A stretch of DNA of 64,000 nucleotides from Orbicella faveolata (lineage: Eukaryota > Cnidaria > Anthozoa > Scleractinia > Merulinidae), in NCBI RefSeq assembly GCF_002042975.1, contig NW_018148831.1, forward strand, positions 619,097 through 683,096, read 5' to 3'. Below are positions 50,001-61,600 of the stretch, one piece after another. Position numbers and translations under genes: made by a program. The stretch's first letter is position 1. Each line of letters begins with the position of its first letter. The notes beneath the pieces were generated by a model. The model made no database searches and was not told where the DNA came from. It saw nothing but the letters and a program-made list of their open reading frames with translations.

Positions 50001-51257
50001 ACCTTGGGTTACTGGGCAGTAGTATTTTGTAAGGTTGTATCACCAACACGTTGCCAGTGACCATACGTCTTATGTGATTTCTTTTCAGTCGTGAGTTACT
50101 CCAGTGTCTGACCTCAGCAGATCTTAGCAATGAGGCCTTCCCTTTCTCCACTCACAAAGTCATCAATGTTGCTGGCCATGATGTTCGTGCTCTTAGGATC
50201 ACTTTCGTAGGTGAACTTGGTTGGGAGTTACACATCCCCCGTGACTCATGTGTGCGAGTTTATGAAGCAATCATTGAAGCTGGAAAAACGTTTGGTATTG
50301 TAAATGGTGGCTACAGAGCTTTGGATTCACTCAGTGCAGAGAAAGGTTACAAACACTGGCATCAGGATTTACGACATGACGATACTCCTCTGGAGGCAGG
50401 ATTGGGTTTCACTTGCAAACTGAAGTCAGATACCCCATTTCTTGGAAGGGAAGCCCTTGAACAGCAGAAAGCTGAAGGTCTTAGGAAGAGATTAGTATGC
50501 TTCACCATTGAAGAGTAAGAAACACAATTATTATTATCAATGCATAAGTTGTCACTTAAGCTCTGTGATCATTAGAGATGCTGTAGTGACTCGATTAAGA
50601 CCCATACACTTTACATGCACAGGTAAGTAGGCTTTCCCCCACTGCATGCGCAAGACACCACTGCTTTAGCTGGCCACCTGAATGGAAGAAGTCTTTTAAT
50701 TAAGTAGAGCAAAATGTAATGATGGTGTCAGAAGTGGCACACGGTATTGTAATCAGCTTGTCTTTTTGCAATGTTGTGCAGCTCCAGAAAATAGCTGTTA
50801 ACCCACCACAAAGAACATCAAGGGAAAGAAATGTCTGAAAAGCCAAATTTTTCTAGGGGAAGTTTGAAGATTATATCAAATAAATGGAATTTCCTGTAGT
50901 TGTGAAGTTCAAGCCATGAAACCAAGGGTATTTCCTGGAACAACACAATGTAAGCTTACAACATTTTGATTATTTGCATCTTGTATTTACAGTCACAAGG
51001 CTCTTCTTGGTCTTGAAGCAATATGGCGCGATGACAAAGTTGTTGGCTTCATCCGAAGAGGAGAGTATGGTTATGCAATAGGCAAGAGCATGGCTTATGG
51101 ATATGTTAAAGATCCTAGTGGCAACCCAGTGACCACAGAGTTCTTAAAGTCAGGCAAATACAGTATTGAATCGATGGGGGAACTGTTTCCTGCACAAGTA
51201 CACATCAAAGCACCATTTGATCCAAAGAATCTTAGAGTACAAGGAATTTATAGTTAA
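37339..51257 (+). CDS. SARDH: Sarcosine dehydrogenase, mitochondrial, 13 exons
   Basis: Flavoenzyme of the mitochondrial matrix that demethylates sarcosine to glycine, passing electrons to ETF and the one-carbon unit to tetrahydrofolate. Exons: 37339-37485, 38606-38956, 39495-39674, 40160-40489, 40868-41175, 45304-45445, 46266-46349, 46689-46802, 48135-48273, 48676-48789, 49665-49812, 50089-50514, 50993-51257. All phases agree, giving 915 residues (human 918). Residues 1-33 are Arg/Ser-rich with no acidic residue before E30, a mitochondrial presequence. The FAD-binding motif [17 protein letters not shown] starts at residue 65. His104 in SGTTWHSAG is the expected covalent FAD site, by analogy with dimethylglycine dehydrogenase. 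The C-terminal half has the folate-binding GCV_T-like region ([47 protein letters not shown]). Identity to human is high throughout, for example [17 protein letters not shown]. Intron 5 is 4.1 kb and full of repeats, with a gap. Confidence 0.97.
37968..38040. repeat. (GT)n microsatellite flanked by an inverted repeat
   Basis: The GT run at 37993-38028 (18 units) sits between cacataccccctcctccttc and gaaggagggggta, which are near-complementary. It is in SARDH intron 1. Confidence 0.85.
38028..38200. repeat. Dispersed repeat (ggtacct family), fragment
   Basis: ggaactcccatgtaaaaagg, tttggtacctcctgggg and agggtatcgagccgcaaaa recur in related form at 54951-55260 (actcccatttaaaaagaatg, gaggtaccaag). 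It looks like one family of dispersed repeat. Boundaries are uncertain. Confidence 0.5.
39174..39323. mobile_element. MITE, 150 bp
   Basis: agagcggttttcaattgag at the left and ctcaattgaaaactgctct at the right form a terminal inverted repeat of about 22 bp. The interior is rich in aaaccaaaacca. A diverged left end of the same family is at 63128. SARDH intron 2. Confidence 0.8.
41351..41640 (+). mobile_element. tRNA-Thr-like SINE with duplicated tail
   Basis: ggcttcatagctcagttggt starts a tRNA-like head at 41455 with A box, the sequence accggtatcg at the anticodon (GGT, Thr-like, but base 33 is C and stem pairs are lost) and B box gggttcgaatccc. The acceptor stem has one mismatch, so I do not call a working tRNA. 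The tail (gatttttttcaggcttcttc onwards, 41528-41600) is also present before the head (41351-41424), separated by a single N at 41425: either two tandem copies, the first headless, or a join artefact. SARDH intron 5. Confidence 0.7.
41700..43157. other. Repeat-rich part of SARDH intron 5
   Basis: Segments such as tttcaaattcctctggtgtg (near 41990) and tttaaattcctccggcgtaa (near 42090) recur with an inverted counterpart ccggagcaatttcaaaacgc (near 41836), suggesting a decayed inverted-repeat element at about 41800-42130. No gene is recognised from there to the gap. Confidence 0.4.
43158..43257. other. Assembly gap, 100 N
   Basis: One hundred consecutive N, a conventional scaffold gap of unknown true size, in SARDH intron 5. 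Confidence 1.
43451..44565 (-). pseudogene. Broken antisense remnant of an unnamed multi-copy gene or element
   Basis: Three neighbouring stretches with coding character lie in order on the minus strand inside SARDH intron 5: one Cys-rich with paired CxxC motifs ([18 protein letters not shown]; also [19 protein letters not shown] in the following part), one with a long polar run then [17 protein letters not shown], and one with [12 protein letters not shown] and [19 protein letters not shown] recall similar proteins as an expanded, unnamed family in cnidarian gene sets, with a zinc-binding-like N-terminus, but cannot name it. This copy is interrupted several times and looks dead. It could derive from a host gene or from a mobile element. 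The right boundary of the insertion is not clear. Confidence 0.55.
44895..45191 (-). mobile_element. SINE, family A (minus orientation)
   Basis: The body (agtttccatagcatgtagtg and cctggatgggatgctagtcc on the plus strand) and the head (ggccagggcttaaacacgaa, decayed B box) match the family. It is more diverged than the copy at 46940. SARDH intron 5, antisense to the gene, just 112 bases before exon 6. Confidence 0.7.
45690..45992 (-). mobile_element. SINE, family A, with perfect 14-bp target-site duplication
   Basis: taatgtgttataag occurs at 45690-45703 and 45979-45992, directly flanking a minus-orientation SINE (45704-45978). The SINE body is intact (gtttctgtagtatgaagc, cccctggatgggatgctagt), but the tRNA head is truncated after the B box, the usual 5' truncation of reverse-transcribed copies. 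SARDH intron 6. Confidence 0.85.
46940..47250 (-). mobile_element. SINE, family A (minus orientation, full length)
   Basis: Nearly complete copy from the 3' tail (ggtaaaggtaaaggaaaagt) to the head (ccatgaggccaccatgcc), with ggccagggcttgaacccaga as the B-box region. Flanking gcctctttagagg and gcctatttagggg could be a decayed target duplication. SARDH intron 8. Confidence 0.75.
47255..47283. repeat. (TAG)n microsatellite
   Basis: About nine uninterrupted TAG units immediately after the SINE head in SARDH intron 8. Confidence 0.9.
47415..47783. mobile_element. Inverted-repeat element, about 370 bp
   Basis: agggcctgctcatatgagcc at the left and ggttcatatgaaagggctct at the right form an imperfect 22-bp terminal inverted repeat. 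The agggcctg end resembles the 545-bp element at 12501. SARDH intron 8. Confidence 0.5.
47937..48121. mobile_element. Stem-loop insertion with 15-bp flanking duplication and minisatellite loop
   Basis: taaaaataagattgt occurs at 47937-47951 and 48107-48121. Between them, agttcatatagtgtgatcat (47979 on) pairs with the cgatcacactatacgaact side (48089-48107), and gggtgagggt with accctcaccc. The loop is four units of accaacaacactc (48010-48060). The right flank is 14 bases from SARDH exon 9, within the acceptor region of intron 8. Confidence 0.7.
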
Positions 51258-53500
51258 TGTAATGTAATGGAGTGTCATAGCTCTGCGCACTGAAGCAGAA
51301 GTGTAACACAAGAGTCCTTCAAACAGTGAGCCATGATTTTGACAGCGTTCAAGTTTTAATAATTAAAACAAAAACAATGCTAATTTTCCTCACTTGTCTT
51401 CATACTGTTTTGAAACTACTATTTTGGAGAAATTAACTATATAATTCTATAAATGGCAGACTGATGAAAATTTCTCTTTTGTCATGTTTATTCTCAATAA
51501 TGTAAATAAGGTACAGAGAATTTGGGCATGAAGGATTTGGACCAAATTGGTTCTGCATGTGTTGTAGGAAATTAGAAGTACACAGTGAAGAATTTGTAAC
51601 TTAAATAACAATGTCATTGATGTAAAATGTTGAAACAGTAAGCCAAAACCTTTCTTCACTCTTCCTTAATTTAACAAACAATCATTGTTTCTTTTTGTTT
51701 GATCAGCACCTCTTTAGTGAATTAGTTAGGAAACTTTTTTTAGAGTTTAGGAAATCTCAAAATCTTTGTATGCTCTACATGCAAACGTTTGAGTTCTCTT
51801 AGTCTTTGACTATAATTACTGCATCTGTCAGGTCTTACATCTGAGTTTGTGCAATTACTTCTTGAGATGAGAACACTTAAATTTTGTATTTACTTTCAGT
51901 TAGAAAACTGAATAATATAGATAATGTTAACCTGGTTCATAGCAAAGCTTGATTCCATGGGTACCCAATTATTTTGAGACATCTCATTTTTTTTACTCTC
52001 AATGGAAATGATAAGATCTATTTAACAGATGAGCAAGTTTAGGTAGCGTGTGAAAATGTACTGATTGAAATAAAATGAAGAATATAAGAAATATTGACTT
52101 GTGTTGTACAACAATCACCAGCTTAGTATCACTGCTTAAATAGAATCCATCAGTCTTAAATATTTGTTCCTTGGATGTGAATGTGTGCAGAAGGGTAAAT
52201 AGATCTTCCAAGGGGGAGGGGGATCTCAAAAGCTAAAACTTTTAAAGGAAAGTAGAAAGCAAAACTGGAATTTCCAGACAGATTGGGGGTTGACGTCAAC
52301 CCAACAAACCCTTTGAGGGAGGGGTATGATTATTTGCTGGAGCAACACAACATATGATGCCAAAGAAAAGTGATTTGAGAAATTTTAAAGCAAGGTATTA
52401 AAAGTTTGCATTAATCCCTAGTGGTTTATCAAGGAGCAAAGAAAGTGAAAGTAATATCACTAATTTCTTTGTTCTTGTAACTGAACAATGCCCATCCTTC
52501 ATTGTAGCCTTGTTAACAGCTGTTATCTGGGTTGTCATACAACACCTCTAATTGGTGGGAAAAAGTGTTGTGTCTCAACAACAATATAACTGTTACATAT
52601 GAGAGGACATTGCCACTCTGGATATTTTCTTAACAGTTTCAAAGTCAGTAGCAACAAGTTATTGCCCTTGACAAAGCAAACCCAGTTACCACAATATTTT
52701 CAATCGACCAAACAATCAATCTAATCTCTCTTTGGACAGGGTAATATCCATTTATCCAAATTTCAATAAAATGCATCAGTTCTATACTGAAAATTTAAGT
52801 TTGCAGGTTATCATTTTTGAGACAAAATATTCTTTCTTAAAGACTTGCATAAAATTAAAAAAATTCAATGTAAAAAGAAAGTTGTCTGTTCGGGAGAATT
52901 TTTAATATATTACTCATGCCAGCAAGATAATTTTTTTTTTGTAGGGGGAGGGGGTGGCAAATGAAAATGACTTTCATGCTACCCCATCCTAGGGCAAGCT
53001 GGTAAAGAGATTTTCTTTGAACCCTTCGATAATGAAGGAGAGGTTTTCAGCTTTATTTGCATTTGATTAACTATAAATTTAACACATTTCCCACTCCAAA
53101 ATAGAGATTTATTTTAGTCTGAAAAGTTAAATTACTTATTTTAGAGTGTGGTTGCCACTTAAAAATATAAACATTAAAACGGCTTTGGAGTTGGTGGATT
53201 GTGATTACAAGCTCATATTCTGCCACAAGTACTTGTCTGAGCATTTAAGTTGTTTTTCAAAAGTTGCAAGCATTCTTGAGCGTCAAGGAACTTTAGTAAG
53301 CACTGAATTTTTTTTTGAAAAAAAAAAAATAATAATAATAATACTAAACAGTGATTCACACTAACTGATGTTATTGGAGACCTAAATCAAGAAAACCAAG
53401 TCTGACAGAATTGGGTCTTGTGATCTTACATACACTTGACAAACTTAGGTTGTTTCATATTTTGACATTTGGTTAAGCCTTCACTAATCATCTTTCCATG

Positions 53501-53824
53501 TTACAGTCAAACCAAGTGAAGCGTACCCCTCAAGATTACATCAATGAATTGATTATTTGAATACTGAACCCGCTAATCATTTCAAGAATGCAATAATGAA
53601 TTGATTATTTAAATCTTGAACACGCTAGTCATTTCAAAAATCAATATTAATTGATTTTTTTGAACATTAAACCTATTAGCTGTATTCTTGGAACAACTAG
53701 TGGGTTCAATTTTCCAATAATCAATTCATTATTGCATTCTTGAAACGACTAGCAGGTTCAATATTCAAATAATCAATTCATCAATGTAATCTTGAGGGGT
53801 ACGCTTCACTTGGTTTGACTGTAA
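53501..53824. mobile_element. Long fold-back element, 324 bp, with repeats inside each arm
   Basis: ttacagtcaaaccaagtgaa begins the left arm and ttcacttggtttgactgtaa ends the right arm. Complementarity continues nearly to the centre (about 53660). Within each arm a unit of about 50 bp (atgaattgattatttgaat..., gctaatcatttcaagaatgc) is present about twice. No coding sequence. Confidence 0.85.
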
Positions 53825-54950
53825 ACCATCATAATCCACTAATATTTCGGAAACATTTTTAGTCAGTGGGGCAGCTTGGTTGTGCTAGTGTGGGAATTTA
53901 AGAGCTATAAAGATGACCTAAAGTAAGAATTATTGAAGCCTGAAAATATGCATGTGAACTAACTTCTACAGCTGCGTGCAGTGACTGGTTTCATGCACTG
54001 AATACATGCATACATAACGTTTTTGTCTCGGCAAAAAGATTTACAAGTGGATTGAAAAATGACCATTTACATGCCAATGCAGTGTATGCATTGTGGTTCG
54101 ATATTACCCTTGGTAAAACTGGGTATTTTCATGTACATTATAACATAATACCACACAACAGAACAAAGAAAAACACCAAGATGTACAAAGGGCAAAATTT
54201 AACCATGACATATGCATGAAAACAAATCAACATAAACTTAAAATATGTTGTAGTGTCTTTTCCATCCATGCCCCTTTGTCACTTTTCTTTTGAGTTCTTT
54301 TACAGTTTTAAGCCATTGCTTCGAATTTCAATGATTAACATATAACAATAATGGATTATTCTATAACTGGTTAGTTGACACTGAAATTGCCTAAAGTAAT
54401 GCACCCTTCTAGGTGGCACTCTATGGTGTCACCAGGAGAAAAACAGTGTAGCAGCTTCCTACTTTGAAACTAAGGAGTTACTAAAAGTCTTGCAAAATGT
54501 CCCACTCTTAAGAGACTTGTAAACATGTAAGAACTAAAACAGTACCAAATGTGTCAGTGGTTCAAGAAAATATCCATACCCACCCTGTGGAAGGTCCTTA
54601 GAAAATGAGGTGTAGTGGGAATTTAAAATCCAAATTTTAAAAAGAAAGTACGAAACTAGTCCAGAATATTCAGAGCTCTGGGAGGGTTAAACCAAAAACC
54701 CTTCTGTAGGAGGAGTGTGGATATTTGCTGGAATATCAACATCATTTTTTTGCTAAATAATTTTGGTCTTGAGACAGAATTTTGGGCAATACTTGATACC
54801 TTGTAATTAGCTTAAAAGACTGCTCAGTTGTAAACATAAACTAATATTAACAGTAACATGAATATTTGTAACTTTTAGCTATTGCAGGAAATCAAATTTC
54901 TCTTTGACAACCACTCTACAGGTTACCCCTCCTGTATAATGATGAAATTN

Positions 54951-55260
54951 GGGGGGGGGGCTGAAACTCCCATTTAAAAAGAATGGGAGGGTGCTCATCA
55001 GATATTTGGAAAAGAACCCCTAAGAGGTACCAAGATCCCATTTTGTGGGCATGGCTTCAAACATTTTTCCATCCCTAAGAGATAAAATTATTCTAAGTAA
55101 ACACGTTAACTGATGCTGACATTTTTCAGCTCAATACCCTTAAAGGTACTGCAAAAACGCCTGCTGAGGTACCTAATAGGTACCAATTCTACTTTTTAAA
55201 TCCCTTAAAGGTACAACAAGCACCCCCATCCATTTTATATGGGAGTTCCCCCCCTTCCGG
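54951..55260. repeat. Dispersed repeat (ggtacct family)
   Basis: Starts with a G run after the N at 54950, has several taccttta/aggtacc blocks (aagaggtaccaag, gaggtacctaataggtacc, cccttaaaggtac) and ends atgggagttccccccc, so its ends are inverted (ggggggg...aactcccat / atgggagttcccccc). It is related to 38028-38200. Confidence 0.6.
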
Positions 55261-55698
55261 GAAGTAAATGTTAGTTTGTCTTTGTTGTACACTGAGTAAC
55301 CTAAAAGTTGATGTAACCCAGTTTTAAAAAGAGGCATGCTTTAAGCTTTCTAAAAAAGCTCTGTGTCATATTGGTTTTGAATTCTTGTATCATAGAATGT
55401 CATTCATAATTTGTTTCAAAATGATTTAAAAGATAGTAATACCATAGTTATACTCTAAAGAAATCCATAACCTAAGTCCTAGTTGGAAACCAAACTAACT
55501 TGAAAAAGAATAGGTATTGCATATAAGAACAGTCATTTGGTGACAATTTACATCTCTATTTCTCATGAGTTAAACCCACAATGCCTCGAATAAGACAGTT
55601 CCAACATCTGCATTGACCAAAATGTAACTGAATCCACCATCTGAATCCACTCTCCACACACATGGCTTAACACTGACACTTGAACACCAATGCCAAAG

Positions 55699-58600
55699 TT
55701 ATCTTTTTGTGGAATGGAGGAGTTCTGACAAAGAATTGCTTGCATTAATCTGTCCTGTAAGACTCAACATAAAAAGACGTTCTAAACTTTTGGTGCCAAT
55801 CGATCTCAGTTCTGGCAACCTTAGAAGAATGTTTCCAAAGCGATTGGGTTCACTGGGGTGAAAATTGTTGTTATATTCCAATAGTGATGCATGGACTTTA
55901 TCTTGCAGTTTCTCAATGAGCTGCTGGTCATAAAGACCCTTGACATCTAAACAGAGACACAGAGCAAGTAAGTAATAAATACTCAACAACTGACTTGGGG
56001 TAACTGGGTCTTTATTGAGTAGTAAAGTGTTGCAATCTCCCCCCTCCCCAACCCCCCAATCACAAGGTAATGTGTATTTATGGTTTGCCACCATCACTGT
56101 ATAATAGCTAGATGTGGCCCAGAAGTTCTGCCTCAGTGTTTAATCGTAATAAACAGGTTTATCACTCACACAAAAGTCAAGTACCAGCACATAATTTGGA
56201 CAAAAATTGTAAACGTATTTTAAGGCCTAGGACTAATAGAAAGAACTAGGGTATGAAATACCATTTTTATAACCTTAAAAAATCTACCGGTAAGCAATCT
56301 GTCATCAACCAACTACAAACGTTTAAAAACAACTAACTAGAACAAATCAAGACCAGACAAGAGGCAGCACAATTTAATTGGAACAGTCCAAGAATAAAGC
56401 CAGAGCTGAAGTTATGGGTTGAGAGCCTGGAATCTATAACCCAGGTCCTAAGTCAATAACATCATACTTAAAGAAACAAATAATGAATTGATATATTAAT
56501 TAATCAATATTAAACAAGGGACACACATCAGAGAATATAGAGGACTGTAGAGAGAAGAAATAAGAGTACAAAATTCATCACTCAATTAGTAATACACTGC
56601 AAGTAAACTGAACATGAACTTGTCAAACATACCACATTATAGTCGACTAACCAATTGGCTACATGTATGTGCCAAGAGAATATTAAAAAAGAGCTATAAC
56701 TTAACTTTAATTTTCCTACCTGGGTTTAAGAGTATGATAACCTTTATGCAAACAAATTCTGCATCATCCAAATTCAGTTCTTTAAACTTTGCTGTGAGCT
56801 GCATAACACGATGCATAATGTCACCAATTCCTGTGACTTCTGCAGTCGAAAAGTCCAACACTTGCCCTTTACAAAGAAGTACTCCATTGTCTAAATGCAA
56901 AGATTGTTTTGTCAGATTGATCAGCATAAGTTCAATCCAAGCACTTCTTGAAAGAACCCGTTTATCACTCTCACTGATGTCATGAAGCAAGGGCAAGCAT
57001 TTGAACCATTCAAGGTTTCTCTTAATCTGCTCCTCTGCTTGTTGAGTGACATGAGCTAGAGTCTTTTGCCCAGTATCCTCCAACTGGCAGCCCTGGCAAA
57101 ACGTGGAAAGGTGATCAGCTGGAGGTTCATATCTCAAAAGTTCTTTAATAAATGGAGGAAAAGTTCTTGTTGGGATTTTCACAATTGGGACAGCATCTAC
57201 GTGGTCTGAACTTAAACTGCTTGATGACGAGCTTTTTCTTGGCTGCTTAGCAGCTGGTTCAGATTTGACGCGTGTGTTAAAAGGAAAAGATGTGTTTTTG
57301 TGTTTTCCACCAGGTGTCCGATCTTCACGAACAGCTGAAAAATCAGTCAGAGAGAAAACAAAATCAGTCTACGGTATAAAGCATATTAAGAACTGTTACT
57401 ATGAGCCATGATATTCTACTATATGTATGTTACAGATTTTACAGTTACTTATTAATGCATACAAAGTTACCATCAATTATTAAAGTTCATTGTATTCCTA
57501 GGAGGTTTTAATTACTGCACAAGAAAGACAGACATTTTTGAAAGCAGGTAGATGAATAGATGACACTAACCTTCTTTCAGCATGCCAGCTTTAATGCACT
57601 TTTGCAATCTACAGAACTGGCATCGGTTCCTGTGACGTTTATCAACGGGACAGTCTTGTGTCAAGTTGCGACAAGAATAGACTTTCTTATTTTGAACACT
57701 CCTTTTAAAGAATCCTTTGCAGCCTTCACAACTTGTAACACCATAGTGATGGCCTGTGGCTTTATCAGAGCAGATCACGCAAATATCATCATCGGCGGGT
57801 GAAGGTTGTTGAGGGGTGCCTGGAGTTGATGGTGTTCTTGGTGTCAAGGGTGACAGCGAAGGTATTGCTACCGAGGGTGTGGCTGGAGAAATGTCAGGAT
57901 CTGGCTCTCTAACACTCCCTGAATTGTTACTAACAATAGCAGAATCTTGCGCTAAACAAGGACCCATATCAACTTCATCCTTTCTGTTAGCTTTTGGAGA
58001 TGTGCTACAAGACTTAGCAAATCCATTTTGTGGGTTGGTACCACTGTGCGTTTCCTGGCTCGTTAAAGATGAGTTTCCATTGAACTGTATCAAAGTTGGA
58101 GAATATTGGTGCAGAGCGGCATGTTGCGTTGCTGCTAGTTGGTGGGGTGAAAAGAAATGAGGGGTGTAGAAAATGCTGCCTTGGGCCAAATACGGTGAAG
58201 CGATGGATACCATTCCTCTTTCCCCTTGAACTAAAGGTGGCTGAACAAGTAGTGGCTGTCCATTTGATGCCACCAAAATGGCACGAGGAAACACTTTAGG
58301 CTCTGTAGGGGATGGCAACCCATTGACATGTGAACTAGTACCTAGAAAATAGAAACAGTAACAACATCAGACAAACTAAGTTTGGGGTTTAACCTTCATT
58401 CTCTGGCAAAATTCATAACCAGAAAATTTTCCCCTGGTACAGTATTTTTCACACATGGCCAATAATTTGACTTACATAAAAGTAGTATACCTGGGGAGGT
58501 AGATGCAATTTTACATCTGAAACTAAGTTTAGGAAAAGCCATGTTTCTACAAAAACTTCTGTCTTCATCAGTTAGAATCTCGGAAAAAATTCTAATTCAT

Positions 58601-61600
58601 GACCCTGATTTATGCAATAAAATTTTGATTTTGTGCAAAAAGGGTGTACACGTATATCGCTTTTGGGGCAATATATGCCATTTTTGCACAAAATCCTTAA
58701 ATTATCAATAGAAGAACATGCTACTAGATAAATAATCATGAACAAGAAGATCTGTTAGATCTTATAACCGCACTTTTAAAATTTAACTGTTTGCTTAGCA
58801 CTACCGTCGGAACGCAGTGCACATTCCAAAGNAAGTCATGATTAAATTTAATTGGTGTTTTCCACGAGTAAAGGGCTAGCAAAGTAGTCACACAAGTCAT
58901 ATAATTTAATAATAAAACTCTATCCCGACCATTGTTTCGATTTTGGTCACTCCCGTGACCACAGATTGAAAACGTGACAGAAAATTGACATTACTTTCGA
59001 TTCTCACCAAATTTAGACAGTGGGATGATCTCATCCTTAGCCAATTACAGGCCATTTTCCAGCTCTTTTCGTCATATCCCCCCCACGGGAGAATTTTGTC
59101 AAGTTAGCTAATTTAGTATGCAAAGTCTCAAATTTGCCATGAACTACTACTTATAATCAAAGACTATTAAGATTGTATCAAGTGGATTCCATTTACTTGG
59201 TGGCTTTTTGGCATTTGCAAGGCACAAATGTGACTATGGAGGTTTTGCATAGCAGCCACATTTGCATAGCAGGAACAATAGATTCTTTTTCCTATGGGAA
59301 AAAATGATCTTTCTAATGCAAAATGCTTTCATTGTTCCTGCCATGCAACACCTCTACAGTAATCTATTTGTCAATACCAGCAACATATCTAATGTAGAGT
59401 ATTATAATACATGGTATGGAAGAAAAACAACATTCAATCTGAAGCTTTTCCGATACCTAAAAGACAAGTTGATCGACTCTTACACTCACAAGTTTAAAAC
59501 AGAAATTCTCCCTAACTGTTTCCAAGGGCATTTGTTTTACAATTTAACTTATGAATTTCAAGGTAAATCAACAGACAGTTTGCCAATGTTTATTATTTTC
59601 GTTACGCTCTGTCTCTCTGATATTGTGTTAATGCTATAACATGAAATTAGACAATAATTATTGGTCTCTTTTGGAAAACCTGGCGATTTCATCTGTGCCA
59701 GCTGTTAACTCAATTAAATTTTGAACATTTTTAGAATAACTACTCCTTCCCCTTGCATAAAACATTGCCAGGTTGCCAATGACAACCAAACCCACTCACA
59801 GCACATCAATAACACTTTTAACAACAGACATGTACAAACATCCTGTCCACTGACATGTGCCTCTGATATCAAATTTAATTTTGTAGGTAGAAATTACAAT
59901 TGTACATTTTTATTTCCAAAAAAAAGTGTCATCCTTATATTTAAATAGCAAAACTGCGTAGCTGTATTAAAACCAAAACATAAGAAACATCACAAATGCC
60001 ACATGAAACAAGTTCCAGCCCTCAATGTTTATAAGTACAATCTCACTGTTGGGAGTACACCACAGGGTGTGTTCATCAGTTGAGTTTTGCATCAATGCAT
60101 GATTGAACAGATCTAGGCAACTGTCATGCAACACAAAAATCTTAATGGGTAGCTCTGCTCTTTTACATCATAGAACACGTAAAAACTGTGGCTAGTTGAT
60201 TTTTTTTTACCTCCCAATCTATCTTTTACACACTGATATTCTATAAAATAGTAAAGTAAGGCTGGGGTAGATATCTGAATTGATCTTCTAAACACTCTAC
60301 TCCTTAATTGGTAGCCTTTTCAGATTCAAAACAACTTTCCAAGCATTTTCTACTGGATCAAATTCTATAATGGGTCAGGAAATTTCTCACTTTAAAACTA
60401 CCAGTGCATAGATGTTCAAAACTCAAAATAAAAATACATTTCCCAACAAATACAGACACATTATTATACTGATCTTTTAATAGTGTGGAACACTTCCTTG
60501 AAGGAGATTCGTTTAGTGCTTAAATATTCATGTTATATGTTTACTTTTAAATTGATTCTATCCATGTTGCCAAAGCCCCTCCTACCTAATTTCAAAATCA
60601 ATATCAATGATACCTAAAGTTCTTGTTTGATATAAGTCTACAGTGCTGTTAACATGCAGTAACTAATGTCCATCTCAAGAAGACAGAAGATCGACGAGAC
60701 ACAAAAATAGAAACTTTCTAAACGTCCCTATTTGGTGAATGTCATGAGTTACGTTCATTTGTCACACCCTTTACAGTTTAAAGGTGAACTGTACAATGTT
60801 CACGTAAGTTTTAGCACCAAAATAAGTATTAAAAAATCTAAATCGTACAAAGGTTTAAGAACTACAGAAACATTTTTCACGACAACAAATTTTGGAAATA
60901 ATAGTTACAAGTAAGCTCGTCAATAATTAAATTACAAAAATAGATCATTTACGTCCTGTAGTCTAGCATTTGCATTGCTTAGGACATCAACTAATTTGAA
61001 GGGAAAGATAACTTCTTGCTCTTCTTCGCAACGAGTACCTATCCACTGCATTATTCGCTATCGAGAGCTAAGTTAAAATGTTAAATTCGGCTGTCGGCAT
61101 GTTTTAGTCGTCTTTTATCTGAATAAACGAGGAAGGAGATTAGGAATATTATAAATAAAGGGCTATTCAATCGATAAACTTCCCTTAACGAAGCTAGTGC
61201 CCGGAGGTACGAGGATAAATGTTTATATAGTTCGTTGGTTACCACCAAACCAAAATCATGACAAATTATTGAGCTAAAATCGTCATTTCTCGCAATCTGA
61301 AGAAAACACGAGATGTACATGTGGGAACGTGTTGCACAGCACACTTGCAGCAGACTTCAACATGTATCTGAACTGCAATGCGATACAGTTTAAGCTTATT
61401 TTTCACCGGCGGAAGTAGGTCTCGAACTCAAATGTCTGTAACTAACGCTCTAAGACCAGCGATAGGCCTTTCAGACCGTTTATTAACAAACTAAAGGACT
61501 TACGAAATGCAAACACATGGCTACGTGGCTAACACACAAATTGTGACCCATCAAAGAATTATCCTTTTGTCGGAGAACTCGAGATAAAAATCAATACAAG

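Larger units (their letters stand above)
51258..55698. other. Convergent 3' spacer between SARDH and the nuclear receptor
   Basis: Contains the SARDH 3' UTR (one AATAAA hexamer at 52069-52074 is a possible polyadenylation signal), a large fold-back element (53501-53824), a dispersed repeat (54951-55260) with an N at 54950, and otherwise AT-rich DNA. No open frame here looks coding. Confidence 0.5.

Noticed and set aside
59262-59348. miRNA-like hairpin in receptor intron 1
   Set aside because: The loop is 51 bases and the paired arms are only 18 bp; better explained as a small inverted repeat.
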